The position numbers were made by a program, and so were the translations under genes. The notes beneath the pieces are model-generated. The model saw only the letters and a program-made list of their open reading frames with translations, made no database searches and was not told the origin of the DNA. From the NCBI GenBank assembly GCA_963576735.1, contig OY755187.1, positions 10,602,001 to 10,666,000 on the forward strand: 64,000 nt of DNA, given 5' to 3'. Shown here piece by piece: positions 1-9,774 of this stretch (the stretch's first letter is position 1; each line of letters opens with the position of its first letter). This stretch comes from Bedellia somnulentella (Eukaryota; Arthropoda; Insecta; Lepidoptera; Bedelliidae).

Positions 1-875
1 CCCAATATCACTGCGACTTTGTCCAACTACTTCGGTGAACAAATTCTACTTCGGTTCTCGTTTATCATCATCAATTCATTACTGAACTACGTTTTACTGC
101 TAACTGTGGAAGCAAACTACTAGATGGAGTTGGGTTCACATTTTTAAACACAAATCAACATTATGATAAATTTTCCCATCAATTTGAGTGCTAGTTTTTA
201 TCTGCTGTTACTTTTAGAGTACCCAATTTTTTGTTACAAAAACGCTTTCAGTAAGACTACTGATGAAGAGTGTGTATGAATAAGGAAATAGGAAAATAAC
301 TAATATTTTACATTGCATTTTCTCTAAATTTTAATGCCTTGTGATCTATCAATTTCTTACTTAATGACATCCTACATTATCAAAACAAGAATGGTAAGGA
401 TACAAATTCAGCGTCACAACGCGCCAACAATATACGAGAGCCATAAAAAGTTATTTATCTAGCATCCCGCGGCACTGTTTCTGAAATTCAGAGTATAACT
501 AAATAAAGATATATAGTTGGATACAGCGAAGCCAACAAACTTAACATCGTTCATATTCCATAACAAAAACTGTAAAAACTCATAGAATAGAAAAGCAATG
601 AAACGTTCCATACAAAACCAGTCAAACTGCTATCAACGTCAGATCGCAAGGGATTCCCAACAAGTTATGAGAAAACTTCAAAATTAAAGTTTCAACGTAA
701 TGCACTAGAGACGCGACTCGAGATATGGAAGTTAGATATTAAAAGTTCGTTCGCTGTCAAGTTGCGATGAGCTTTGTGAGCATTGTATGAGCAGCTGTGT
801 AAGTAGCTGTTTACGTATACATACATTTTAGCAATTATGTATAAAACTAATTTAATTTTATTGCTAGATCTACAC
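1..875. other. Stretch without recognisable gene or repeat
   Basis: AT-rich sequence with no frame longer than about 80 codons and no repeat that I recognise from elsewhere in the window. It could be intergenic or intronic. Confidence 0.5.
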
Positions 876-1148
876 ATACACATGCTCAAGCCATTAGTTC
901 CCACTGAGGTAGGCAGATTATCGATCGCCACTTTCTACAATCCTGACAAATCTCTCAAGCTTTATTAAAATTAAGTAATTTCTTCACATGTGCCTTTCCG
1001 AGTGCATTCTCTATTTGATTTACATCTGTCCTCCTTGGTCGTCCTTTACTGATATTACCATCCACAATGGCTCTACATCTCTTTTAACAATTTACTTTCA
1101 TCCGTCTTTTCTATGTGCCCAAACCATCTTAACCGACGAAACTGTTTA
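876..1148 (-). mobile_element. LINE 3' fragment, reverse-transcriptase C-terminus (degenerate)
   Basis: Read on the minus strand this is a decayed copy of the LINE best preserved at 22390-22726. It starts with codons for R-W-F-G-H-I-E, continues through G-R-P-R-R-T, and reaches the terminal region where the better copy reads W-R-S-I-V-S-A-Y. Several frame breaks and stops make it a dead copy. The R-W-F-G-H motif and basic C-terminal tail are typical of non-LTR retrotransposon reverse transcriptases of the RTE-like type. The exact clade is my inference. Confidence 0.75.
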
Positions 1149-1969
1149 TTTTGAGAATTTCAAATGAATCGATGAGTCGGTACGGTGGCGGTGGCACTGT
1201 GACCCAATTTCATAGCAAGCTATATCAATATATATATTACTGTACCGAGTTTATACAAAACACCTGCTTGTCAGGCGAAAATAGCCCTTGTTGTTAAGGG
1301 AGGAAAGACGGATTACTTGAAGAGTGGTCGTCGGTTGGCGAATGAAACTACCGTGAAAGTGAATAAAGGCTCGCACATGCGTGGATAATGATAAAAACTG
1401 TGTCACTACACTGCTGTTCCTGCAATAGACTTTGCAATATGTTGAGGAAAACAGTTTTTAACAAGTCTGTACTATTTACACTGTTGTTCAGAAAATGATT
1501 ATTACAAATAACTTTTATTTACTAGAAACAAGAGAATGTAACGGTGGTAAGTTTTCTAACGATCGAAAAAGTTTAAAGTGAATTATCATTATCATACCTT
1601 ACTTTTTCTGTATGATGACACTAGCGACTGAATGAATAATTATAATCTTGACTCACCCCAAATATGATTAGTCTTATAGGATGTGTGTATGGAAAATATG
1701 TTATATAAAAAAACCGCGGGTTTAACCGCAATTTAATTTTGCAAACATAGCAGGAAAGATGCCAAACAAAGAGAAGAACGCTTACAAAAAGACCCCTCTC
1801 TTTACCAAGATCACGTCTCATAAAACATGAATCGTCAAAGTTACTTGAGAATTTGAGAGAGCGACGTTTTTGAGAAAGAATTACAGAAAATAAAACATAC
1901 CTTTTACAAATATTTACAGATTTTAATGAAATTAGAAAATAGCGAATAAAATGCGTATATGAAATGATT
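1149..1969. other. Stretch without recognisable gene
   Basis: No coding signal or terminal repeat was found. A 130-codon open frame lies across the right part on the minus strand, but it has no recognisable domain and runs into a LINE fragment, so it looks like chance. Confidence 0.45.
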
Positions 1970-2063
1970 GCTGAATGTGGCTGAAGCTGGAGAGGTTTGC
2001 CAGGATCGTACAAAACGGCGATTGATAGTCACTGTCTACCCCAAATGGACTCATAGCGTGAGT
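1970..2063 (+). mobile_element. LINE 3' end fragment
   Basis: Short 5'-truncated copy of the LINE family seen at 22390-22726. It covers the last ~25 codons (E-V-C-Q-D-R-T region, altered) and the short 3' UTR leading to GCGTGAGTA. It lacks a good (TATG)n tail. Confidence 0.7.
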
Positions 2064-2099
2064 AGTAGAGTAGAGCAGTTATTTACATAATAAAATAAC

Positions 2100-2182
2100 T
2101 TCTCAATTCGTCTCACCTGGTCATCAGACTCTCTATTGGCCTAGTTACTCCTATTGAAAGTATATTCCTCCTTGTTTGGTCC
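2100..2182 (-). repeat. Dispersed repeat shared with 17396-17460
   Basis: On the minus strand this reads CAAGGAGGAATATACTTTC followed by AATAGGA and then a region ending in CCAGGTGAGACG. A diverged relative with the same opening lies on the plus strand at 17396-17460. The family is unknown to me. Confidence 0.5.
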
Positions 2183-2284
2183 GTTGGATGGTTGACCTTG
2201 TTTTTACCTCTTCGTGAGTATAAGTACATGTATGTTGTGTATACGATACACAAATCTATAGAACATATTCAATCCTTTCATCTC

Positions 2285-2405
2285 TAACTCTTTAACTCAA
2301 AAGCAAAGACGTCTTCAATGATGTACTAGGCGACGAGGAGTTGAACAGGTTAGCAGAGAGGGTCGAGTTGGAATTGTTAGTATGTATGTACGATACACAA
2401 ATCTA
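2285..2405 (+). repeat. Single unit of the 7265-8130 array family
   Basis: The unit contains AACTCAAAAGCAAAGACGTC, then AATGATGTACTAGGCGACGA, then GTTAGTATGTATGTACGATA. The same order occurs in the tandem units at 7265-8130. It abuts the left arm of the foldback element at 2407. Confidence 0.6.
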
Positions 2406-2406
2406 T

Positions 2407-3075
2407 CCCACCAAAAACATTAAATGTAAAAAAATGCCAAGTCTCTCGATGCAGTCTTTCCATCGTAAAAAGTTTTGAGATCTCATAGAAGCCAAGTCCT
2501 ATTCAAAATATTTCGTAGTTATAAATCAACATTTAGTAATTGTATCAATAGTTTTCTTTATATTATAATTATAGTGACTTGGCAATGAGCACAAGAAGAA
2601 TAAAATAAAACGGCATATTTGGAAGAGTTGAAAGTTACATATCACAAAATTAATTTTCTTTTGGTTTATCCGTGTCGTCCCAACCGAATTTCGGCAACGG
2701 CAGTCAGTCTTAGTGCACTCTCGATTCATTTACTTTCATAAAGCGATGGCCCGTAAGGTATTCTTAATTATTGTATTGGAGCATGTAGTCGGTAGTGACC
2801 ATCATGATTCACACATAACAAATAATCTGATCACTGGTCTCGTCAGTAACATTTGCATATAGTTCCAGGCAGCAAGCAGCTTTTAATTTGTGCTCATTGC
2901 CAAGTCACTATAATTATAATATAAAGAAAACTATTGATACAATTACTAAATGTTGATTTATAACTACGAAATATTTTGAATAGGACTTGGCTTCTATGAG
3001 ATCTCAAAACTTTTTACGATGGAAAGACTGCATCGAGAGACTTGGCATTTTTTTACATTTAATGTTTTTGGTGGG
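2407..3075. mobile_element. Foldback DNA element with 188 bp perfect inverted arms
   Basis: The left arm is 2407-2594 and the right arm is 2888-3075. Read as reverse complements they agree at every base I compared (188 of 188), and both begin CCCACCAAAAACATTAAATG. Between them is a 293 bp unique loop. No transposase frame is present, so it is non-autonomous. The immediate flanks give no unambiguous target-site duplication: both arms are preceded by AT, so the true ends may be 2405 and 3077. Arm identity suggests a recent insertion or homogenisation of the arms. The superfamily is not determined. Confidence 0.85.
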
Positions 3076-3082
3076 ATCTCAT

Positions 3083-3385
3083 TTATTTTTTGTAAGTGTA
3101 TTTCTTTCTTTTACTTTTAGGTGACCTCACAATTTCTTGAACGTCAGCTACTGCTTTGCTTAGAACCCATTCTCCATCTCTATCTCTTTTGTTTCTTCTC
3201 TGAGGCTTCGTTACTTCTAAGGTAGACAAGTCTGGGCGATATATACTTCGGAGTCGATTATATTCAGCTATTGCTGTCTCCTGAGCTTTGATACTACTAA
3301 AATTCACATTTATTAAATGTAATCCACCCAAACTAGTCACTCTTGAAAGGGCCACGTATGCTTGTTTGACGACTGAAAACTCCCA
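3083..3385 (-). pseudogene. Helitron/Helentron helicase C-terminus (relic)
   Basis: The minus-strand frame encodes the end of a PIF1-like superfamily-1 helicase as found in Helitron replicases. The motif VI region reads Q-A-Y-V-A-L-S-R-V-T-S-L-G-G-L-H-L-I-N-V and is followed by I-A-E-Y-N-R-L-R-S-I-Y-R-P and a basic tail ending at a stop at 3083. Everything upstream of motif VI (the Walker motifs and the rolling-circle endonuclease) is missing. The frame opens further upstream, but those ~30 residues come from overlapping OTU sequence read in the wrong frame (see 3337-3492). It is dead by internal deletion. No Helitron 3' hairpin or CTAG end is visible between the stop and the foldback at 3075. 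Confidence 0.8.
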
Positions 3386-3492
3386 TACATGCTGTATGAC
3401 AACGAATGAAATAAACACGACCCATCTCCAGGAATAGAGATGACTCTGTGTGGACAAAGGTCGCCATTTATGTACAATATTTCACGTTCCAT
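3337..3492 (-). pseudogene. OTU-type cysteine protease domain start (relic) fused by deletion to helicase tail
   Basis: In the other minus-strand frame an ATG at 3490-3492 opens a 51-residue frame. It contains V-I-S-I-P-G-D-G-S-C-L-F-H-S-L-S-Y, the catalytic block of OTU deubiquitinase-like proteases: the D of G-D-G-S-C, and the nucleophile Cys at codon 3415-3417. OTU domains are known in the replicases of Helentron-type (Helitron2) elements of animals. Only the first ~40 residues remain before the sequence enters the helicase tail in a different frame. The catalytic His half of the domain is lost. The deletion breakpoint lies about 3367-3385. Confidence 0.7.
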
Positions 3493-3532
3493 TACACTAT
3501 TTACAATTACTTCTATAACAATAAGGCTTAAA

Positions 3533-3534
<2 letters not shown>

Positions 3535-3577
<43 letters not shown>
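3535..3577. repeat. (TA)n microsatellite
   Basis: Uninterrupted TA dinucleotides of about 43 bp. Confidence 0.95.
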
Positions 3578-3580
<3 letters not shown>

Positions 3581-4015
3581 AACTAAACAGAACTAAACTT
3601 ACTAACAAATAACTAACTAAATAAATATATATCTACTAACTTACAAACTATAACTAAACTAAATAAGACGTAAAGTTCTCCGAATATCAATTATCACTAC
3701 AATATTTTTTAGTTTCGAAATAGGTTATCATAGACAGATGAAAATTATCGAATTATTTTGAAGTACTACTTACACTGCGCTTTGTAACGAAACCATAGCG
3801 CGATTCAGACAGGTACAACGCCATCTATCGAGCGCGCATACAATATTTATCGCAATACAATGGAGTTTTAGCTTTATTAATTTAACTAGTGGATCGGCCC
3901 AGCTTCGCACGGGTAGCGTTGTTTTATTAATATCTGAGGTTTCTTCAAACACTGCTCAAGATTTGTGAAATTTAGCGCAATGAAAACTACTTAGAGCACT
4001 CCTGAATAGTGTAGC

Positions 4016-5824
4016 CATAGAGTAAAGAAATACACTGGAAATAGAGAGCCTTCTTGCTTAGTGATAACCCCTCACTCGTGAGGTACCTCGTTTGAGTTAC
4101 TCGTCGCGAGAAAATGAGGGAGTTCTCGTATTTGAAATATAAACCACCTCACGTAGCTCCTCACTTTTTCGAGGCGCGAGTCGAGGCAGCACTCGAATAG
4201 ACCAAAGTGAGTGAGTGAGTTACCGACTATTTAAATGTTGAGTCGATACATACATTATACTCGTGTCGCGGTTGAAGGAGTCGGGTCAGTTTGATGGAAT
4301 GATTAGTCAGTTTATTTTAGCGTTTTCTTACAAATAGTACCCTTTTTAATTTTACCTTAGATTAGCTTACATACATATATACATATACTCACGGCCATAA
4401 ATCCCAAAACGGGGTAGCCAGAGCTGCAGAGCCAGAATCTCCTCAGCCACATTTGGATATTGATAGGGGAGTAGATGGCAGAAATGTAGTATAGTTGGTG
4501 ATGGGTTTCCAACCGCATCGTCCAAAAACCACTAAAGGCCCCATACCCTTAGTCACCTCTTACGACACCCGTGGGTAGAAAGAGGTAGCGACATTCTAAG
4601 CCGGCACTACACGGCAATCTAAGCCGGCACTACACGGCAATCTAAGTCGGCACTACACGGCAAAGCCGGCACTACACGGCAAATTAGAATAGCTTAATGA
4701 TATTAATGGGCCGAAGTGAGTTAAAAAAACTAATAAAGCAGTTATAGAAAGTTTGTTTCAATTTACAAATTTTGAATAATTTAATTAAGGGCGTCCCCGG
4801 AAAAATAGGTTGATATTGATTGTTTGGAAGTTCTATAAAGTCTGATTTGATGATATTGATATGACATGAATAAAATATATGTTGGTGATTAGTTCATGGT
4901 GTTAAAATTTGATGTTTAACATTTTAATAAATTGCTGAAAAATATGATGAAAAAAATTGAATTGGAACATGCTTTGTTTTCATAAAAACCGTATAGGCTC
5001 CACTGGCATAACATACATGTGATCTCATGTGTCTACATACGCGTAGCTTTAACATCTGTAACTTTTCATTTAAACATTGCAGTTATTCAATAAAACTAAA
5101 TAAACTACATTTATCCTGCGCGCGCGTTTTTTCCGTCCCTGTCACTCTCACTTAATTTGACGTAAGAGTGAGCGCAATAGCTGCAAAATGCGGGGATGCC
5201 CTTAAGTTTATTTATAAAAAAATACCAACTATAAAACATTAGAACTCATTTTCCCTCATTCATCAGTGCAAAGCGGCAACATTACGCGTGCCTCACTGTT
5301 GACCCGTTAATAGAGTATATTTCAATCTCTTTACCTCGCCTCAAATGAGGGCTACCTCATGAAGTAAAAAAAGGCTCTCACTCACTCAATACTCTTTAAT
5401 AATATATACAACATACATACAATAAACAATACAACTTGCTGTTTACGTTGCAAATTAACGCCATTTCGGTTCGAACTACGAAGGAATCACCCGACCGAAC
5501 CGAAGCTCTAATTCCATACATAAACGCTTACATGCAATACTTACTTAATCTATTGTATCGTACGTACGTACGTTCATCATGACAACGATATCATAATGTT
5601 AATATGATCCATGCCATGCATGACACATCATGACATGACACAATGACACGAAGAATTTTTTGGTTTATATACTCTAATAAAGAAGAAATCATACCGCGAT
5701 GTAGCAATTACCGACAGTGCCATCTATTGGTGAATATGCAAATCACAGCGCGCTTTTGTATGAGGTTTGCGCTGTTAAAAACTACAAAGTGAGGATGGAG
5801 GGAAGTTTTTATTTCCAGCCCCTG
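4016..5824. mobile_element. hAT-like non-autonomous DNA transposon nested in the Helitron
   Basis: The insert is bracketed by an 8 bp direct repeat AGTGTAGC (4008-4015 and 5825-5832). It begins CATAGAGTAAAG; its other end, read inward, begins CAGGGGCTGGAAATA. The ends share only an imperfect CTGGAAATA block. Eight-base duplications and CA ends fit the hAT superfamily (P-like elements also give 8 bp). The sibling Helitron at 46117-47062 has AGTGTAGCTTTGTGATT uninterrupted, which is the empty site. Inside are a TATG-tail repeat, GTGAGTGAGT-rich blocks near both ends and no transposase. Confidence 0.7.
4368..4683 (-). mobile_element. TATG-tail retroposed repeat with multimerised 5' end
   Basis: Near full-length minus-strand copy running from the (TATG)-type tail at 4368 through the conserved GGGGTAGCCAGAGCT and GATGGGTTTCCAACCGCATC blocks. 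Its 5' terminus, normally a single GCCGTGTAGTGTCGGC-type end, is repeated nearly four times as a 23 bp unit at 4595-4617, 4618-4640, 4641-4663 and 4664-4683 (the last truncated). Confidence 0.85.
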
Positions 5825-6498
5825 AGTGTAGCTTTGTGATTTCTGTGAAAGCGCTCATATGAACGGTTTAGTATTTTCGAACATAAACTAATTTTTAGAA
5901 TGAGTTGAAGTTGAGTTGAGTAAAACGCAATGAAGTACTATAACAACTACAACTACTGGCGCCATCTAGTATTTAATATGTACATTAGTAATTATTTGGT
6001 TTTGGTCACGGGCGCGATGGCTTATTTCATGTGTAATTTCGCTGTTTCTCTACTGATTTCTATGATCTTTTTTTTATTGAATAGGTAATAATGTTACCTT
6101 TTTTAAATTAGGGATGAGTGAGAGTATTATAAACGTAAGAGTTAACAAATATAATCAGAATACTCCGAACTACTAAGCTATCAGGAGTTACACGTGATAT
6201 TGTGAGTCAACCATAAAAGATAGACATATGCTGTTGAACATTTTTTTTTAGAAAATTTTATGAAGATTTTTTCCTCCATACATACATTTTATGTAACTTT
6301 AACCATTAAGGCTGCACACGCGACGGAAGTTTAAAAAATGGAGTAACTTGTCCCGTTTTTCCAAGATTTCCCAAAATTCCCCTTTACTACTCTGCTGGAA
6401 AGTATACAAAAACCTGTGCAGGAGTATGAAGAATAATTGTACCAAGTTTCGTTAAAATCCGTCGAGTAGTTTTTGTTTCCATAAGGAACATACAAACC

Positions 6499-6562
<64 letters not shown>
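6499..6562. repeat. (GACA)16 microsatellite in Helitron 5' region
   Basis: Sixty-four bases of uninterrupted GACA. The equivalent run in other copies of this Helitron is 13, 8 and 6 units. Confidence 0.95.
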
Positions 6563-6564
<2 letters not shown>

Positions 6565-6835
6565 AATTTTACTGATTGCATTTTTGGCATCAGTATCGAT
6601 CCCTAATCATCACCTGATAGTTATTTTCAAAATATATTTCATGTACAGAATTGACCTCTCTACAGATTTATTATAAGTATAGATGAACTTTATGTATTAA
6701 TTTGTATTAGTGATAGTCTATGTATTACATTTATATTATTCTTTTCTATTCTATGTATGTATTCATCCAATTGAATAGGTACTTGAACAACGAACAAAGT
6801 TAACAATGCAGTCAAAATCCATACATAATGTTCTT

Positions 6836-7260
6836 GCCAAACCGCAAATATAAAATTATGTTCTATGGCATATAATTTTTTTATGTTTTTATAATTTTTC
6901 CTTTATATGTGGCTAATGACCTATCTTGGTGCAAAATTTGAAGTTTCTAAGTCTGCTAGAAGTACCTTAGATTTTTGATGATCTGTCAGTGAGTCAGTGA
7001 GTGACAAAATGGTGTAACTTTGATCGACCGTAACTCCTAAACTATTTATTCATTTGGCGTGTAATTTCGAACTTAAGCTTGTTCTCATGCCTACTATTAT
7101 TCACCGAAAACCTAAACTCCTAGCTTTGTCCACGTCGAAGATAAAGGGGGGGCGAAACAGCCGCGAACCGCTTCGAGAAAAGATGGTACGGCCGTGCCCG
7201 TTTTGCTTGAGACTTGGCAGGGGCACTGCCGTGCCCCCAGATAGACGCATTTTATCCTTT
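6836..7260. repeat. Probable dispersed repeat (GTCAGTGAGTCAGTGAGTGAC type)
   Basis: Contains GTGCAAAATTTGAAGTTTCT, a GTCAGTGAGTCAGTGAGTGA block and CTCCTAAACTATTTATTCAT, an order I recall from dispersed insect repeats. The distal part (7140-7255) is GC-rich and holds the only sizeable plus-strand frame here, with a C-P-F-C-L-R-L-G-R-G-T-A-V-P-P stretch. I do not recognise a protein. No ends were located. Confidence 0.35.
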
Positions 7261-7332
7261 CAGTCTCCCAGGCTGTCCAACTCAAAAGCAAAGAAAACTA
7301 GAATGATTTATATAAAAGGCGACAATGACTTG

Positions 7333-7360
7333 AAATCTTAGTATGTACATACTAAGATTT
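7333..7360. repeat. 28 bp perfect palindrome
   Basis: The sequence AAATCTTAGTATGT followed directly by its exact reverse complement, with no loop, inside the first array unit. It may be a junction between inverted array units. Confidence 0.9.
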
Positions 7361-7671
7361 GTATGTGTACGTACGATGCACAATTTATTCTTTAGATTAG
7401 TCTTTGTTCCTTTTAAAATCAAAATCAAAGACGTCTACAATGATGTACTAAGCAACAATGAGTTTAAGAGGGTAGCAGCCAAGGTCGCGTATGTGTGATA
7501 CATAAATCTATAGAAAGCGTTAATCCTTTTAGTATAACTGGCTGTCCAACTCTTAAGCAAATACTTCAAGAATGATGTACTAGGCAACGATGAGTTGTAG
7601 AGGATAGCAGACAGGGTCGCGTTAGTATATGTTAGTTTGTATGTACGACACACAAATCGTTTAACACAGTC

Positions 7672-7790
7672 CTTCCAGTCTTTACATATATTCATTTATA
7701 CAGTCATGCCGTTAGTTTTCATTTTTTACGATCTTGGCAAACCTCTCGAGCTTCATCAATATTTTCATACATGTTATTTTATTCTTTACA
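7672..7790 (-). mobile_element. LINE 3' fragment inside the array
   Basis: On the minus strand it carries a diverged GAAGCTCGAGAGGTTTGCCA block and the CTAACGGCATGAC end of the LINE family described at 22390. The W-R-S-I-V segment is deleted. Confidence 0.55.
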
Positions 7791-8130
7791 CTTCGGATGC
7801 CTGCCTTTTCTCTCTAACGGAAAAGCAAAGCTGTTTAGAATTATGTATTAGGCGACGATAAGTTAAAGTGGCTAGCAGACGGGGTCGTGTTAGTATCTAA
7901 CTATGTACAATGTACATACATACTACATACTCGTTTAATCTCTCAAGCCAACTTAAAAGCTAAGAAATTAAGAATGATGTACTAGGCGTCAATGAGCTGA
8001 ATGGGGTAGCAGGAAGGGTCGTGTAAGTATTTATGTACGAAACTAATCTTTACTGGCTAACTCAAAAGCAAAGACTTCAAGAATGATGTACCAGGCGACG
8101 ATAAGTTGAAGAGGGTAGCAGACAGTGCGG

Positions 8131-9245
8131 CTCCAAGTACGGGTGAGGAATCCCGGGGACGTCGCGCGACCTTGGCTGGTCGTGGCTTGATCGATACACG
8201 TCTGGCTAACGCGGTCGCTGTTTAAATTTACAATACAAGTTGAACTAGAAAGCGGTGAAGGCTTATTGTATAGCTATTTACAGAATAACCTAAACTTAAA
8301 TCAGTGCTGCAAAAGCCAAAGAGGGGTAGCTGGAACTTTGGAATTAAAGTTTTCTCTTTGGTTGTATATTGGAATAATGTCGATGTCGCCCAACAATTAT
8401 TTAAAAGACCCCATACAAACGGATCCGTGGGAAGCTATGGTAAAAGACATTTCATTCGTCGCCAAATTAACACTGTACAACATGTCGCAGTTTATAGTAT
8501 GACACCGACAGTAAGAGATAGGGCAGAACTATCTACAAAACTAAAATTCACGTGAAATATGTGAATATGCCGCCTACAAAACAAAATGGCAAATATTTAA
8601 ATCTTAATACGGAAACAATATGGCTATAAAACAAAGCAATTATTGAAGGTTCCAGGAAACCGAATAACGAACGTGAATATCATTCCCTTGACTCATTAAT
8701 AATAGTATATAATGCCCAATGCGCTATTGTCAATCAATTTATACATTCCGACTACCCCCAAGAGAGTAGTTGTATTTCGGTAGGTCTTAATTTATTGGTT
8801 CTCAGTCTTATAGTGATTGCGAATTAAAGAAAATTGTTATCAAAGGTTGACCCTATGGTATAACTGTAAGTTTTTTTTCCACTTAATACTCAATATTTCG
8901 ACGTTTTACTTTAATTTATCAATTTATCATGAAGTGAAACTTAATGGCTCTGTTGTAAACATAATTAAAGTTTAGTGTTTCAAGCAAGTGACAACGACGC
9001 GACGGCAAATCGACAGACAGATACTAATTTTTAAAGCGATTTTTTCATAACAAAAAGTCAAGTATACTATAGACTAAAATTGCCTATAAAAGTAATGAAT
9101 TTGAATTCCCTCGTTAATCTTGGAGCTCAAAATGTCTGTTTACGACCCCAGAGGTTTCTCTGAAAAATGCTCACCAGACCGCAATTTGCGCTAAACGAGC
9201 GCACGTTACACTAACATTTGCGAATTACTATTTGTACAAAAAGTG
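8131..9245. other. Stretch with no recognised gene
   Basis: Bases 8131-8240 are GC-rich (CCCGGGGACGTCGCGCGACC) with no long frame. A weak TATG-repeat-like patch (GAGGGGTAGCTGGAACTTTG) lies at 8320. Overlapping plus-strand frames at 8266-8555 show no domain. Nothing else was recognised. Confidence 0.4.
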
Positions 9246-9448
9246 TACATACATAAAAATTCTCACGGCTATACATTCCATAAAGGAGCAGAACACAGAA
9301 GCGTTTTTGAAAGTTTTGTAATTCTTTGTAAAAATAAGCTACATCGACCAAACATGTCTTTAAAACACCTAGAAACTCTAAATCGCTTCTTACGACACCC
9401 GCGGGAAGAAATGGGTTAGGGCTATTCTAAGCTGATACTAAGAGGCAT
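9246..9448 (-). mobile_element. TATG-tail repeat, degenerate copy
   Basis: Minus-strand copy recognisable by TCTCACGGCTATACATTCC at the 3' end and CGCTTCTTACGACACCCGCG toward the 5' end. The middle is strongly diverged. Confidence 0.65.
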
Positions 9449-9659
9449 CAAAATGCCTTGAATATTATATTCAAAATAGAACCAAACCTTTGGCTTAGCC
9501 AAACTTTGGCACTGTGTAGACTTATGGAGTAGAATTATGTCCAGTATGGAAATGGTGTCCATGTACAGTATTGAATGTTTGGTCAGAAAATTACCGGTCA
9601 ATACTTCATGGTGAGGCATGGTGAAGCAAAGCTTGCATAGTTTTGTGATGTGCATAAAA

Positions 9660-9716
9660 ATATTATCACCATAATCTTCATCATATAGTCAATAGGCATC
9701 CACTGCCGGACATAGA
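9660..9716 (-). mobile_element. Fragment of a second LINE 3' end (GATGAT-type tail)
   Basis: Contains GGCATCCACTGCCGGACATA, close to a LINE 3' segment I recall as common in moths, next to a TCATCATA tail. On the minus strand this is the end of an R1/jockey-like LINE. The family assignment is from memory. Confidence 0.5.
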
Positions 9717-9774
9717 CCTAAAAAATAACGACACTAAAACAATCCTGAGCTCTCGAAAAAAAAGTGTACTTTTA

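Larger units (their letters stand above)
3886..6683 (-). mobile_element. Non-autonomous Helitron, family A, interrupted by a nested insertion
   Basis: On the minus strand the element begins TCTATACTTATAATAAATCT at 6683 and ends with a CCCGTGCGAAGCTGGG hairpin followed by GATCCACTAG at 3886. The outside bases are A on the 5' side and T on the 3' side, the Helitron target. No replicase is encoded. The Helitron itself is about 990 bp; the rest is a 1.8 kb insertion at 4016-5824. A (GACA)16 microsatellite lies near the 5' end. Family members are at 29883-30707, 36774-37763 and 46117-47062. Confidence 0.9.
7265..8130 (+). repeat. Degenerate tandem array of ~100-130 bp units
   Basis: About six diverged units share, in order, AACTCAAAAGCAAAGAC, then AAGAATGATGTACTAGGCGA, then GAGGGTAGCAGACAGGGTCG, then a TATGTACGA-type end with CACAAATC. 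Clear units start near 7265, 7395, 7520, 7800, 7940 and 8045. A LINE fragment (7672-7790) interrupts the array. A lone unit is at 2285-2405. The origin is unclear. Confidence 0.7.

Noticed and set aside
1621..2013. 130-codon minus-strand open frame
   Set aside because: No domain, unusual composition, and it overlaps a LINE fragment on the other strand; consistent with chance in AT-rich DNA.
6387..6590. Open frames with repeated S-V-C-L residues here and at 37479-37670
   Set aside because: They are translations of the (GACA)n microsatellite within Helitrons.
8131..8240. GC-rich block as an exon or LTR end
   Set aside because: No open frame, splice sites, TG...CA ends or partner repeat were found.
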